Assembly: GCA_014338005.1 (NCBI GenBank)
Contig: QUBZ01000032.1
Location: 1 to 40,291 of the forward strand
Source of the DNA: Chloroflexota bacterium
GTDB taxonomy: Bacteria > Chloroflexota > Anaerolineae > Aggregatilineales > Phototrophicaceae
Direction of reading: 5' to 3'
DNA length: 40,291 nt
The number at the start of each line of letters is the position of its first letter. Within the stretch, counting starts at the first letter, position 1. The position numbers and the translations under genes are program-made. The notes beneath the pieces are model-generated. The model worked only from the letters and a program-made list of their open reading frames with translations, had not been told where the DNA came from and did not search any database. Positions 23,202 through 32,505 of this stretch are shown one piece after another.

Positions 23202-24854
23202 ATGGCAGCAGTTCCCCGGCAGATCAGCCGGCGCCGGCGTATTCTGACCGAAAACCTGACGGCTTATGCTTTTTTGTTCCCCGCCGGTCTGCTCATTTTC
23301 CTGTTCGGTATTTTTCCGGTGGCGTTTGCTTTTTTCGTCAGCCTGCACCGCTGGCGGCGCTTCCCGGATGAATACGTCGGCCTCGCCAACTATGAACGCG
23401 CGTTGGGGGATTTTGCCTACGCACTGTTTTTTTATGCCGGGGCAGCGGCCATTGCAGCCGGCCTGTATCTGGCGCGGCGCGTTTTGCGAGGCGCGCGCCC
23501 CTGGAACGAGACTGCGGCGGCGGTGCTGGCGGGGGCGGCCAACACCGCCGCGATTCTGCTGTTCACGCGCTGGTTTTTTACTCTGCTGCCGGTCATCCTG
23601 AACATTCCCGTTCGGCTGCGCGGCCAGGAGCGCGTGCAGGGTTTATTCGTCAGCGAGTTATTCGCCAGCTTCCGGTTTCCTGAAGTCATGTCGGCGTGGT
23701 TTCCGTCCCTGGCGGCGGTGCTGGCAGCGGTTGTGGTCAGTTATGGGGCGGTGCGGCTGGCGCGGCGGGACGAAACCATCGGCAGACGCCTGTGGCTGGC
23801 GACCGGCGCGGGGCTGCTGCTGGCGCTGGGGGCGCTGGCGCTCAATCTGACGCTGGAGGCCATCGGCGCGGCGGCGGAAGCGGCGCAGGCCGAAGGAGCG
23901 GAACTACCCATCTGGTCGCAGATTGTCGTCATCAGCCTGGGTATGGCGGCGGTGGTGGCGGCCTATCAGGTGTGGACGCGGGCGGCGCGCCGTTGGGGCG
24001 ACCGGCAGTTGGTGGTCAGCCTGGCGGCGGCGGCGCTGCTGCTGGTGGGCGGTTATGCGCTGGTGACGGAAGTGCCGCGCCTGCTGGCCGCGGCCGACCG
24101 GAATATGATGAGCGGCTTCAGCGTCACGATTATGTACGCCGCCGGGGCTGTGCCGTTCCAACTGATGATCGGCCTGGGGCTGGCCTATCTGCTGTTCCAG
24201 AAGATCAGAGGCACGACGGCCTTTCGCATGGTCTTTTTTCTGCCCTATATCATGCCGTTTGTGGCGACCTCGATGGTTTTCAGCCTGCTGTTTTCGCACC
24301 GGCAGGACTCGCTCGCCAACCACCTGATCGGCGCGTTCGGCATCCCGCCGCAGAAATGGCTGCTGGAACCCACCGGCATTTTTCAACTCATCTTCGGCCC
24401 GCAGATTCCGTCCTGGCTGGCCGGGCCGGGGCTGGCGCTGGTGGTCATCATCATTTATACCGTGTGGACGTATTCCGGCTATGCGACGGTGGTTTTTCTG
24501 GCCGGGTTGGGCAATATTTCCGGCGAATTGTACGAGGCGGCGCGTATTGACGGCGCTTCCGGCTGGCAGATTTTTCGCAACATCACCCTGCCGCTGCTGT
24601 CGCCGACCACTTTTTTCCTGATGCTGGTGGCGACCATCGGCACGTTCCAGGCCTTCACGCAAATCTGGATGATGCGGACGCCCGCCGCTGCGCGCGCGGT
24701 GGATAACATGAGCATTTACATCTTCGAGCGTATTACCGACGCCAGCCCGAACTATGGCTACGGGTCGGCGCTGGCTTTCGTGCTGTTTTTTGTGATTTTA
24801 ATCCTGACGGTGACGCAGAACCGGATTGCCGGGCGGAGGGTGTTTTATGGCTGA
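23202..24854 (+). CDS. Sugar ABC transporter permease, long MalF-type
   Basis: A 550-residue inner-membrane subunit of a carbohydrate (CUT1) importer. The first helix (about 21-45, AYAFLFPAGLLIFLFGIFPV) is followed by an unusual block of about 240 residues with several extra helices. After it comes the conserved transport domain, starting near MIGLGLAYLLFQKIRGTTAFR. The EAA loop that contacts the ATPase is EAARIDGASGWQIFRNITLP. Many CUT1 permeases of this type are about 300 residues. The insertion recalls E. coli MalF but is made of membrane helices instead of a periplasmic domain. The ATG at 23202 follows AGGGG. The stop overlaps the next gene by 8 bases. Confidence 0.9.
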   Translation: MAAVPRQISRRRRILTENLTAYAFLFPAGLLIFLFGIFPVAFAFFVSLHRWRRFPDEYVGLANYERALGDFAYALFFYAGAAAIAAGLYLARRVLRGARPWNETAAAVLAGAANTAAILLFTRWFFTLLPVILNIPVRLRGQERVQGLFVSELFASFRFPEVMSAWFPSLAAVLAAVVVSYGAVRLARRDETIGRRLWLATGAGLLLALGALALNLTLEAIGAAAEAAQAEGAELPIWSQIVVISLGMAAVVAAYQVWTRAARRWGDRQLVVSLAAAALLLVGGYALVTEVPRLLAAADRNMMSGFSVTIMYAAGAVPFQLMIGLGLAYLLFQKIRGTTAFRMVFFLPYIMPFVATSMVFSLLFSHRQDSLANHLIGAFGIPPQKWLLEPTGIFQLIFGPQIPSWLAGPGLALVVIIIYTVWTYSGYATVVFLAGLGNISGELYEAARIDGASGWQIFRNITLPLLSPTTFFLMLVATIGTFQAFTQIWMMRTPAAARAVDNMSIYIFERITDASPNYGYGSALAFVLFFVILILTVTQNRIAGRRVFYG

Positions 24855-25755
24855 TGCCGTCCGCCGGCTGGATGCCGTTCGTTCGTCCCCCCGCCGGGCG
24901 CGACCGTTCCCCTGGCGCACGGTTTTAACGTATGGCGTGCTGCTGCTGGGCGCGGTGGTGGCGCTGGGGCCGTTCCTGTGGATGTTGAGCGCCTCGTTCA
25001 TGCGCGCCAGCGAGATCGCCGCCGGGCGGCTGCTGCCGGAGCAGCTTCAGATCAACAACTACCCGGAAGCCTGGCGGCTGGCGAACTTGCAGCAGTTTAT
25101 GTGGAACAGCGTTCGCATCACGGCTATCACGGTCGGCGGCGAGCTGCTGTTTTGCATCCCGGCGGCGTATGCCTTCGCCCGGATGCGCTTTTTCGGGCGC
25201 AGCGTGTTGTTCGGCATCATGCTTTCGACTATGATGATCCCGGCCATCGCCACGCTCATTCCCAATTATCTGACGGTGGTCTGGTTCAGCCGGTTAAGCG
25301 AAAGCATCTGCGGCGAAGCCTGCAAGTGGCTGGACAACTGGCCGTCGCTGACGATTCCGTTTATGGCTTCGGCCTTCAGCATTTTTCTGCTGCGGCAGTT
25401 TTTCGCCCAAATTCCGCAGGAATTGTGGGAAGCGGCGCGCATTGACGGGGCCGGCCATCTGCGTTTTTTGTGGTCGGTGGTGCTGCCGCTGTCCCGCGCG
25501 CCGGTGATGACGGTCGCCATGTTCGGTTTTATCGGCTCGTGGAACGCGCTGATGTGGCCGCTGTTGGTCGTGCAGTCGGATACCTGGCGGCCTATCGCCT
25601 ACGGCCTGCAAAAGTTCACCCAGGCCGACGCGCCCAACGAACTGCACCTGCAAATGGCGGCGGCGGTGCTGATGATTGTGCCGATGCTGATTTTATACTT
25701 TTTCACACAGCGGCAGTTTACTGAAGGCATCACCTCGACGGGACTCAAAGGATAA
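24847..25755 (+). CDS. Sugar ABC transporter permease, MalG-type
   Basis: A 302-residue partner permease of the CUT1 family with six predicted helices. It has the signature region MLSASFMRASEI after helix 1, AAYAFARMRFFGRSVLFG, and the EAA loop EAARIDGAGHLRFLWSVVLPLSRAP. The C-terminus QRQFTEGITSTGLKG is typical of MalG-like proteins, where it inserts at the ATPase dimer. The ATG overlaps the end of the MalF-like gene, with GGAGGG before it, so both subunits are made in step. Confidence 0.95.
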   Translation: MADAVRRLDAVRSSPRRARPFPWRTVLTYGVLLLGAVVALGPFLWMLSASFMRASEIAAGRLLPEQLQINNYPEAWRLANLQQFMWNSVRITAITVGGELLFCIPAAYAFARMRFFGRSVLFGIMLSTMMIPAIATLIPNYLTVVWFSRLSESICGEACKWLDNWPSLTIPFMASAFSIFLLRQFFAQIPQELWEAARIDGAGHLRFLWSVVLPLSRAPVMTVAMFGFIGSWNALMWPLLVVQSDTWRPIAYGLQKFTQADAPNELHLQMAAAVLMIVPMLILYFFTQRQFTEGITSTGLKG

Positions 25756-25774
25756 GCGTAAATTCAGGTTTGCA

Positions 25775-25834
25775 CCCTCCATCGCGTTCGCGCGGTGATG
25801 TTTTGCTGCCCGGCGGGAGGGCTGTAAGGCCGGG
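25775..25834 (+). promoter_or_regulatory. Intercistronic stem-loops before the binding-protein gene
   Basis: CCCGGC (25809-25814) pairs with GCCGGG (25829-25834). Alternatively CCCTCC (25775-25780) can pair with GGAGGG (25816-25821). Structures between permease and binding-protein genes often protect or separately tune the more abundant binding-protein message. That role is inference here. Confidence 0.35.
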
Positions 25835-25868
25835 TGTCCGATTGAATGATTCAGGAGGAAAAAGAGCG

Positions 25869-27266
25869 ATGCGTAAACTTGGTTTGTTCCTGCTCGTTTT
25901 TATGCTGGCGCTGGGCATCGGGACCACCGCCGCCCAGGATGCAACCGCTACCCCGACGCCGCTGCCCCCGGTGGCTTTCAGCGCGCCGGCGCTGGATTTC
26001 CCCGGCGAGTCCGATAACTTCGCGGGGGTGGACCCCACCGGCCAGACGATCACCTACTGGCATCAGTACAATAATCCAACGCAGTTGGCGATCATCACCG
26101 GGCTGGTGAATGCCTTCAACGAAAGCAACCCCTTCGGCATCACCGTTAACGCGATTGCCCAGGGCAGCTACAACGACATCCGCACGCTGATGAACAACGC
26201 CATCATCTCCGGCGATCTGCCCAATCTGGCGGCGGGTTATCCCAATGACGCCCTGAGCTACGACCTGGACGGCGTAGTAGTTGACCTGGAACCCTACTTC
26301 ACCGACGCGCGCTGGGGTTACAGCGGCGACGTGCTGGCCGACCTGAACCAGGTGGCGGTGGATGCCTGGTCGTTTGAAGAAGGCCGCCTGGGCTGGCCGA
26401 ACCAGCTTTCCGGGCAGGTGATGTTCGCCAACACGGCCATGATGGCGGAACTCGGCTTCTCGGAAACGTCACCGGCGACGCTGGATGAATTCGCGGCGGC
26501 GGCCTGCGCGGCAGCCAACAGCGGTCTGACCGGCGCCGACGGCGGGGCGGTTCAGGGTTTCCCGATTGTGGCCGACTCTTCGCAGTTCGAGTCGCTGGTG
26601 GCGGGCCAGGGTGGCAGCATCTGGGTGGACGGCCAGTGGAACTTCACCACTGAAGAATCGATTCGCGTGCTGACGCTGTACAAAGACCTGTACGACCAGG
26701 GCTGCGCTTACATCCCGGCGGAACGCTTCGGCAATACCGCCGACTGGGCGCGCGCGCTCAACCCGTTCGCCTTCAGCAGCAGCGCCGGCATCGCGCCGAC
26801 GCTGAACACCGTGCGCGACGCGGGCAACCTGGTGACGGACTGGCGCGTGCTGGGGACTCCCGGCGGCACGGCGGACGACAAGCCGGTGCTTCAGCTTTAC
26901 ACGCCTGGCCTCATCGCCCTGAGCGCCACGCCGGAACAGCAGCTCGCCTCGTGGATTTTCGTGCGTTACTTCTCCACGCCGGAAATCCAGGCGCAGTGGT
27001 CGCAGCAGCTTTCGCTGTTCCCGCTCACCAAGTCGGCGGCGGGGCTGATGGATACCAGCGCAATGGTGCCGCAGTTCGTTGAGATGGTTAATAAACTGTC
27101 CAATGACGAGGTGCGTGTGTATGTATCGCCGCAGAATCTGTCTTACGGCACGGTGCGTAACATCGTGGCGACCGGCCTGGCAGATGTTACCTCCGGTGGT
27201 TTGGACGTTGAGGAAGTGGCGCAGCGTATGACCGACGAGGCCAACGCCGCGATGGAAGATATGTAA
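25869..27266 (+). CDS. Sugar ABC transporter extracellular binding protein
   Basis: A 465-residue family 1 solute-binding protein that catches a sugar or oligosaccharide for the two permeases upstream. Residues 1-22 form a signal peptide with a likely cut after TTAAQ. There is no lipobox cysteine, so it may be free or held by its N-terminal region. The mature protein begins with a Thr/Pro linker (ATATPTPLPP), then ITYWHQYNNPTQLAIITGLVNAFN, the classic start of the fold, and LPNLAAGYPND. AGGAGG precedes the ATG. The in-frame extension to 25770 covers the intercistronic hairpins and is rejected. No ATPase gene follows. The importer probably shares an ATPase coded elsewhere. Confidence 0.93.
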   Translation: MRKLGLFLLVFMLALGIGTTAAQDATATPTPLPPVAFSAPALDFPGESDNFAGVDPTGQTITYWHQYNNPTQLAIITGLVNAFNESNPFGITVNAIAQGSYNDIRTLMNNAIISGDLPNLAAGYPNDALSYDLDGVVVDLEPYFTDARWGYSGDVLADLNQVAVDAWSFEEGRLGWPNQLSGQVMFANTAMMAELGFSETSPATLDEFAAAACAAANSGLTGADGGAVQGFPIVADSSQFESLVAGQGGSIWVDGQWNFTTEESIRVLTLYKDLYDQGCAYIPAERFGNTADWARALNPFAFSSSAGIAPTLNTVRDAGNLVTDWRVLGTPGGTADDKPVLQLYTPGLIALSATPEQQLASWIFVRYFSTPEIQAQWSQQLSLFPLTKSAAGLMDTSAMVPQFVEMVNKLSNDEVRVYVSPQNLSYGTVRNIVATGLADVTSGGLDVEEVAQRMTDEANAAMEDM

Positions 27267-27296
27267 TCGGCTGCCTACAGCCGGTCAGGAAACACT

Positions 27297-27319
27297 GGGG
27301 CGGGTAACACACCCGCCCC
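27297..27319. terminator. Bidirectional terminator between convergent genes
   Basis: GGGGCGGGT (27297-27305) and ACCCGCCCC (27311-27319) form a perfect 9-bp stem with loop AACAC, followed by GTTTGATT. A smaller stem (CGGCTG/CAGCCG, 27268-27283) overlaps the end of the binding-protein gene region. Confidence 0.65.
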
Positions 27320-27326
27320 GTTTGAT

Positions 27327-28841
27327 TCAGTTTATCTGCTCCGGTGTCGGACGCCGCCGGCGCATAAACCGCAGGCCGGACGGCGGCTGGCCGGTCTGAG
27401 TGTCGGCGGGCGGGTCGTCGTCATCGTCCAGCTGGCACGGCGCTAAAGCCGGCAGTCTGACGGTAAAAACCGTACCCTGCCCAACCACGCTTTGCACTTC
27501 GATGCTGCCCTCGTGCGCCTCGGCAATCCACTTGGCAATGGACAGCCCCAGCCCCGCGCCGCCGGCGCCGTTTTTGGCGCGGGACGGCTCGGCCTGGTAA
27601 AAGCGGTCAAAAATGTGGCCCAGATGTTCGGGCGGGATGCCGACGCCGGTATCCTCTACCTGGAGGTGCGCCTGCTGGCCGGAACGGTACAGCCGCAGCG
27701 TGATCTGCCCGCCGTCCGGCGTGAAGCTGATGGCGTTGCTGACCAGATTCAGCAGCAGTTGTTTGATGCGGTCGGCATTACCGAGGATGCGAACGGCCTC
27801 GATCTGTGCCAGTTTAATGCGTAAATCGCGGTCTTTTGCCAGCACCAACGCCTGATGGTGGACATCGGTCAGAATCGTGTCCAGGTCAATTTCGGTCCGG
27901 TCGAGCGTCATACCGCCGTAATCGGCCCGCGCCAGCAGCAGCAGGTCTTTGACCATGCGCGTCATGCGGTCGGTTTCCCCGGCGATGGCTTCCAGCATGG
28001 CGGCATCCATGCCGTATTTTTCCGCCAGGTCGAGATTACCGCGAATGGCCGTCAGGGGCGTGCGGAGTTCGTGCGATACATCGGCGACAAAACGCTGCTG
28101 CACGCCGAACAGATGCTCCAGCCGGTCCATCATCCGGTTAAAAACCGATGTCAGCCGGCCCAGTTCATCCATCGGGCCGTTCCAGGGCAGGCGAGTTCGC
28201 AGGTCTTTGGCGGTGGAGATGCTGTCGGCAGCCTGGATGATCTGTTCGATGGGCCGTAAGGTCTGGTTGGACAGCCACATGCCCATGCCGAACGACCCCA
28301 CCACCGCCAGCGCCCCGCCGATCAGCATGAAGATGGACAGTTTTTCGGTTGCTGCGTTGATGGTCTGGAGCGAAGCCGCCGCCTGCACGTTCCACAGCGG
28401 CACGTTTTGCCCTGAGACGACCACCGTGCGGGTTAACACGCGCACTTCGATATTGTTGATGGATACGTTGGTGTAAACCGAGTTTTGCGTGCCAAGCGTG
28501 TGCGGGTCAAGCGGCTGGCGGTAGCCGGTCAGGTTTTCCGAGGCGCTGACGAGATGCGGCTCGCTGCTGCTCAAATCCGTCCAGACCTGTACCAGCACGC
28601 CGGAAGCGCGGAAAATGTCCAACTGCGGCAGGTCTATCAGGATGTGAACCGGGCTGCCGAACTGCCGCACCGGGTAGGCGCGGCTGTTGTTGATAACCTG
28701 CTCGGTGGTTTCCCACAGCGTGCTGTCAACCGTTTCGATCCAGGCGGAGCGGATGACGCCGAAAATCACCACGCCAAAAACGACGATGAAACCGGCCAGC
28801 AGCCCGGAATAGAGCAGGGTCAGCTTTTTGCGGATGGTCAT
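27327..28841 (-). CDS. Sensor histidine kinase (HAMP, OmpR-partner type)
   Basis: A 504-residue membrane kinase. Helix 1 (about 10-31) and a second helix (about 170-192) bracket an extracytoplasmic sensor domain of about 140 residues. A HAMP linker follows ([20 protein letters not shown]). The phosphoacceptor is in [16 protein letters not shown], and the ATP-binding boxes are [34 protein letters not shown] and [18 protein letters not shown]. It phosphorylates the response regulator encoded just upstream, with which it overlaps by 4 bases. The sensed signal is unknown. A long cytoplasmic tail rich in Asp and Pro follows the catalytic domain. Confidence 0.93.
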   Translation of the reverse strand: MTIRKKLTLLYSGLLAGFIVVFGVVIFGVIRSAWIETVDSTLWETTEQVINNSRAYPVRQFGSPVHILIDLPQLDIFRASGVLVQVWTDLSSSEPHLVSASENLTGYRQPLDPHTLGTQNSVYTNVSINNIEVRVLTRTVVVSGQNVPLWNVQAAASLQTINAATEKLSIFMLIGGALAVVGSFGMGMWLSNQTLRPIEQIIQAADSISTAKDLRTRLPWNGPMDELGRLTSVFNRMMDRLEHLFGVQQRFVADVSHELRTPLTAIRGNLDLAEKYGMDAAMLEAIAGETDRMTRMVKDLLLLARADYGGMTLDRTEIDLDTILTDVHHQALVLAKDRDLRIKLAQIEAVRILGNADRIKQLLLNLVSNAISFTPDGGQITLRLYRSGQQAHLQVEDTGVGIPPEHLGHIFDRFYQAEPSRAKNGAGGAGLGLSIAKWIAEAHEGSIEVQSVVGQGTVFTVRLPALAPCQLDDDDDPPADTQTGQPPSGLRFMRRRRPTPEQIN

Positions 28842-29521
28842 TCGTCCTCGCGCAGCACGTAACCCACCCCGCGAACGGTGTGAATCAGGCGGGGCATATC
28901 GTCAGCTTCGGTTTTCTGGCGCAGATAGCGCACGTACACCTCGATGATGTTGCTCTCGCCGCCGAAGTCGTAGCCCCAAACGCGGTCGAAAATCACATCC
29001 CGCGTGAGGACCTGGCGCGGATTACGCATGAACAGTTCCAGCAGTTCGTATTCTTTGGCCGTCAGGTCAATCGGTTTTTCGCCGCGATAGGCGCGATGCG
29101 TGCCGGTATCCAGCGTCAGGTCGGCGTAGCGCAAAATCTCAGGCCGCGAGACGGGCGCGGAACGGCGGAACAGCGCCCGCACGCGCGCCATCAGCTCATC
29201 CACCGAAAACGGTTTGACCAGATAATCATCCGCCCCGGCATCCAGGCCGGTCACGCGGTCTTTCACGTCGTCTTTGGCCGTCAGCATCAAAATCGGCACA
29301 TCGCTGGCAGCGCGCAGCCGCTTGCAAACCTCCAGCCCATCCAGGCCGGGCAGCATCCAGTCCAGAATCACCAGGTCGGGCGGGTTATCGCGCGCGCTCA
29401 TCAGGCCGGTCTGTCCATCGCGCGCCACGCTCACCCGATAACCTTCGTAAATCAGGCCGCGTTCGATGAACTGCGCGATCCGCGCTTCGTCTTCGATCAC
29501 CAGAACCCGTTCAGAGGCCAT
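28838..29521 (-). CDS. OmpR/PhoB-family response regulator
   Basis: A 227-residue DNA-binding regulator. The receiver domain has the acidic pocket VIEDEARI, the phosphorylated D54 in [19 protein letters not shown] and the lysine of YLVKPFS. The winged-helix output domain (about 130-225) has [23 protein letters not shown] and ends [12 protein letters not shown]. It is the first gene of the two-component pair, and the kinase start overlaps its stop. Targets are not evident. The convergent sugar importer is a neighbour but there is no direct evidence of control. Confidence 0.95.
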   Translation of the reverse strand: MASERVLVIEDEARIAQFIERGLIYEGYRVSVARDGQTGLMSARDNPPDLVILDWMLPGLDGLEVCKRLRAASDVPILMLTAKDDVKDRVTGLDAGADDYLVKPFSVDELMARVRALFRRSAPVSRPEILRYADLTLDTGTHRAYRGEKPIDLTAKEYELLELFMRNPRQVLTRDVIFDRVWGYDFGGESNIIEVYVRYLRQKTEADDMPRLIHTVRGVGYVLREDE

Positions 29522-29684
29522 TACTTTTTGCTCCGTTCTTGACTGCTTCTGCCTGCATACCAGACGCCGTATCTCCCTAAAATATCACCCGCGCGCAGAG
29601 GGCTTTCATGAAGGTTTTATTATCTCGCCGGCGGCAGAAGCCTTTATTCGTCGCTGCAAAATGATTGATCTCATATTACACGTT

Positions 29685-29709
29685 ATACGTTAAAGCTGGA
29701 TTAACGTAT
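29685..29709 (-). terminator. A/T-rich hairpin spanning the stop codon of the propeller gene
   Basis: ATACGTTAA (29685-29693) and TTAACGTAT (29701-29709) are perfect 9-base inverted copies with a 7-base loop. The stop codon of the minus-strand gene (29703-29701) lies in the first arm of the transcript. There is no T tract. Confidence 0.4.
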
Positions 29710-31671
29710 GCTTGTCCAACGGAAAGCGCGCGCCGCCGTCGGGCTGCCCAGGACGACCTGCCGCCCGGTTTGCAGATCGCGGAAGGTCAGCGGGCCGTCC
29801 GGTCTGGTCTGCCCGGCCAGCCACCGGCCATCCGGCGAAAGCGCCGGATTGTGCATGTACCCGCCGCTGCCAACCGGCGAAAGTTCGCCGGAAGCCAGAC
29901 GCAGGTCTGCCACCTCCAGCGGGCGCGGCCCGATTCGATAGCCGCTGAGAACCAACCGCACCTGCCCCGGCGCGATTTCGCGCGCGGTTTCGACGCGGGC
30001 GGGGTAGGGGATGGTCGCCAGCGGGGTCGTCGTGCCGTCGGCGGGGTTGTAAACAACCAGCGGCAGCGTTTCGGGCGGGCTGCCGATGCCGATGCCGTTC
30101 CCATAGGCCAGGATGCGCCCATCCCGCAGCCAGAGGGCGTCGTCAAACTGGCCGATGTCCTGGCGGCTGACATCGTTCCCGGCCTCCGACAGCAGGCGGA
30201 AGCCGGTTGTTTCGCTGCCGCCTTGCAGCACCAGCAGCGCCACGCCGTCCGGCGCGAAGGCCGGCTGTCGGTAAAAAGGCGGCGCGTAGGTCGAGCCGTC
30301 CGGTCCGTTCGGCTGGATGAGTCCGGCGGGCGTGCCGTTTGTCCCCTGCACCCAGATGCCGCCTTCGACATTCTGCGGGTCGGTGGCGGTGGCGAAGACG
30401 ATACGCCCGCCGTCCGGACTGAAGGCAATGTCGTAGATATCGCGCCCGCCCAGGTCGGCCAGTGCCTCCGGCTGTCCCGCGCCTGTCAGGGGTTGCAGCC
30501 AGAGCTGCCCACCAGTGGCATAAACCAGACGGCTGCCGCCCGGCGCGACGGCGTAGGCGGTCACGTCGGCCTCGGCGGTGGTTTCCATGACGGGCGTTCC
30601 GCCGTTCGCCGGCAGCCGCCAGACCTGCGCGGCGCCATTTTCGTCCTCGGTGATAAAAAATCCGTCGGCGGGCAGGGTCAGCCGGTCTACCTGTTCCGGC
30701 AGCGGCGGCCCCCAGGCATAGGTCACTACGTCGGCCACCGGCAGCGCCAACCCCTGGCCGGTGGCCGGGATGACCAGCGCCAGCACGCCGCCCTTAAAAG
30801 CGATCATCAGTTCGCCGCCGGGCGTCCAGCGCAGGTTTCGCAGCTCAACCGCCACTTCGCCCAGGCTGCTGACGCGCGGCGCGTCCGGCGACAGCCCCAG
30901 CAGCCGCCCAAAACCGTCCTCAATGTTGGGGTCATCCTTCTGGCGGCCAAATACCACCAGCGTGCCGTCCGGCTGCACATACGGCCAGGTGTAAACCCAG
31001 GTGTCGTCCAGCAGAAGCGTCTGCCGGTTGGCGTTGGCTAAATCCATGCGGATGAGGCCGCCTTCTTCCGGCGCAAAAACGATCTCGGCGGCGTTGATCC
31101 AGGCCAGCCCCGCCGATGATGGGATGGCGCTGGTGAGCGTGAGCGATGTTCCCTCGCGGCGGTATAACCACCAGATGCTCGGTTCGGCCTCCGCCGCCAG
31201 ATAGCTGCCGTCGGGCGACCACGTCACCTGTTCAAACTGCCCCTGGCGCAGATCGGCAAAAACCGGCGCGCCGGCATTAAACCACACCCGCGCGCCATAA
31301 GCGGTGGTGTAGGCCAGCGCGTCGCCGGCGGGCGACCAGGCCATCGTATCGCCGCGCCCGCGAAAGGTGGGCAGGCCGGCGGTTAACCCTTCGATGGTTT
31401 CAAGCTGGCCGGTATAGGGGTTGAACAGGTTCAGGCCGGTTTCGGTGCGGTAGGCCAGCCAGCTGCCGTCCGGTGCGGCGGCAAAATCCACCACAAACAC
31501 ATCTTCAGGGGTGACAGCGGCCACGCCCGCCGCGCCCAGGCCGTACCGCTGGACGACGCCGGCATTGGTCAGCACGAACAATTCGGAGGGCAGGTTCAGC
31601 CCATCCTGGGCGCGCAGCACCCCGGCCAGCGCCAGCGTCACCAGAAACAAAATACCGATTCGACGAAGCAT
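29701..31671 (-). CDS. Exported WD40-like/TolB-type beta-propeller protein
   Basis: A 656-residue protein with a signal peptide (MLRRIGILFLVTLALAG, likely cut after LRAQ). The rest is made of beta-propeller blades bearing the PD40/TolB signature, in which a short turn of the type SPDG(S/G) precedes two strands: AAPDGSWLAYRT, SPAGDALAYTT, SPDGSYLAAEA, SPDGGRIVFATA and SPDGRWLAGQT. There are probably two propellers. No enzyme domain is visible. Such proteins bind partners or peptides at the cell surface. The actual role is unknown. It is a single-gene unit with its own TATACT element upstream. Confidence 0.85.
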   Translation of the reverse strand: MLRRIGILFLVTLALAGVLRAQDGLNLPSELFVLTNAGVVQRYGLGAAGVAAVTPEDVFVVDFAAAPDGSWLAYRTETGLNLFNPYTGQLETIEGLTAGLPTFRGRGDTMAWSPAGDALAYTTAYGARVWFNAGAPVFADLRQGQFEQVTWSPDGSYLAAEAEPSIWWLYRREGTSLTLTSAIPSSAGLAWINAAEIVFAPEEGGLIRMDLANANRQTLLLDDTWVYTWPYVQPDGTLVVFGRQKDDPNIEDGFGRLLGLSPDAPRVSSLGEVAVELRNLRWTPGGELMIAFKGGVLALVIPATGQGLALPVADVVTYAWGPPLPEQVDRLTLPADGFFITEDENGAAQVWRLPANGGTPVMETTAEADVTAYAVAPGGSRLVYATGGQLWLQPLTGAGQPEALADLGGRDIYDIAFSPDGGRIVFATATDPQNVEGGIWVQGTNGTPAGLIQPNGPDGSTYAPPFYRQPAFAPDGVALLVLQGGSETTGFRLLSEAGNDVSRQDIGQFDDALWLRDGRILAYGNGIGIGSPPETLPLVVYNPADGTTTPLATIPYPARVETAREIAPGQVRLVLSGYRIGPRPLEVADLRLASGELSPVGSGGYMHNPALSPDGRWLAGQTRPDGPLTFRDLQTGRQVVLGSPTAARAFRWTSIR

Positions 31672-31713
31672 GTGACTCTCATCCCAAATTTACAGATCGG
31701 ATTTCTAGGGTTC

Positions 31714-31719
31714 AGTATA
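31714..31719 (-). promoter_or_regulatory. -10 element (TATACT) of the propeller gene
   Basis: TATACT on the minus strand lies 43 bases before the start. The surrounding plus-strand string AGTATAGCCGAAT nearly repeats AGTATAGTCGAAT at 1554-1566. No good -35 was seen. Confidence 0.35.
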
Positions 31720-31776
31720 GCCGAATGTGTCATTGTGGGCAGGCGCAATACGTCCTGCCGTCTGCTGAGCAGCCAC

Positions 31777-31810
31777 TTGACAGATTTTTAATTACCTATA
31801 TCATATAGGT
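31777..31810 (+). promoter_or_regulatory. Promoter and overlapping operator of the TetR gene
   Basis: TTGACA (31777-31782), 16 bases and TATCAT (31799-31804). A perfect 17-bp palindrome ACCTATAT-C-ATATAGGT (31794-31810) covers the -10, an ideal place for a TetR dimer to block its own transcription. Confidence 0.7.
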
Positions 31811-31851
31811 TATCCTAATGGTTTTAGGTAAACCGGATCGGACGAGTATTT

Positions 31852-32496
31852 GTGAGCCAGTCAAACCACCTTTCGCCCAGACAGCGCCGCCTGCGTAACC
31901 GGGAAGAAATGACCGCCGCCATTGTTCAGACGGCGCGGGACATCATGCGGGAGGAGGGCGTGGCTGCCCTCAATCTCAGCGAAATCGCGCGCCGCCTGGG
32001 GATGCAAACGCCGTCTCTGTACGAATACTTTCCCAACAAGATGGCGCTGTATGACCACCTGTTCCGACTTGGCACGCGCCTGTTTCAGGAACGGCTGTCC
32101 CAGGTGGCACAGCAGCCTGACCTCGCGCCCTGGGATATGGTGGAGCAGTCGCTCGTCGCTTATCTTCAGGTTGCCATTGAGCATCCTGATTTATTCAAGC
32201 TGGTTTTTGAGCGCCATGTTCCCGGCTTTGTGCCGTCCGACGAGAGCATGGCGGAGGCGAATGCTTCTCTCGAAGCGGGCAATCAGTACGTCCGGTCTTT
32301 CCTGGAGGCCGCACAGATTAACCCCGCGCCGGCAGTCGAACAGACGCGGGATTTGTTGATCGCGCTGATGCATGGGATCGCTGCCCTGCATCTGGCAAAT
32401 AATCCCGATCAGCCGGTCGGGCAAGGGCGCTTCGGCAGCCTCGTGCCATTGGTGATGGAAACGTTGAAAAAAGCCTGGGAAACAGAAGTCGAATAG
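31852..32496 (+). CDS. TetR/AcrR-family transcriptional regulator
   Basis: A 214-residue repressor. The N-terminal DNA-binding domain has IVQTARDIMREEGVAALNLSEIARRLGMQTPSLYEYFPNKMALYDHLF split across helices 1-4, with the recognition helix TPSLYEYF. The C-terminal region carries a TetR_C-like ligand domain (AYLQVAIEHPDLFKLVF). The start is GTG at 31852, about 40 bases after a palindrome that overlaps the promoter, so autorepression is likely. The DinB/MDMPI-like gene follows 9 bases after its stop and would be derepressed with it. The ligand is unknown. Confidence 0.93.
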   Translation: MSQSNHLSPRQRRLRNREEMTAAIVQTARDIMREEGVAALNLSEIARRLGMQTPSLYEYFPNKMALYDHLFRLGTRLFQERLSQVAQQPDLAPWDMVEQSLVAYLQVAIEHPDLFKLVFERHVPGFVPSDESMAEANASLEAGNQYVRSFLEAAQINPAPAVEQTRDLLIALMHGIAALHLANNPDQPVGQGRFGSLVPLVMETLKKAWETEVE

Positions 32497-32505
32497 GAGG
32501 CAACT

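Noticed and set aside
27297..27319. Third copy of the GTAGGGGCGA repeat family
   Set aside because: The stem is G+C-rich but lacks the GTAGGGGCGA start and the TCGCCC end. It is better read as an ordinary terminator.
29665..31041. 458-residue plus-strand frame opposite the beta-propeller gene
   Set aside because: The minus strand shows a signal peptide and repeated SPDG blades. The plus frame is Arg/Gln-rich shadow.
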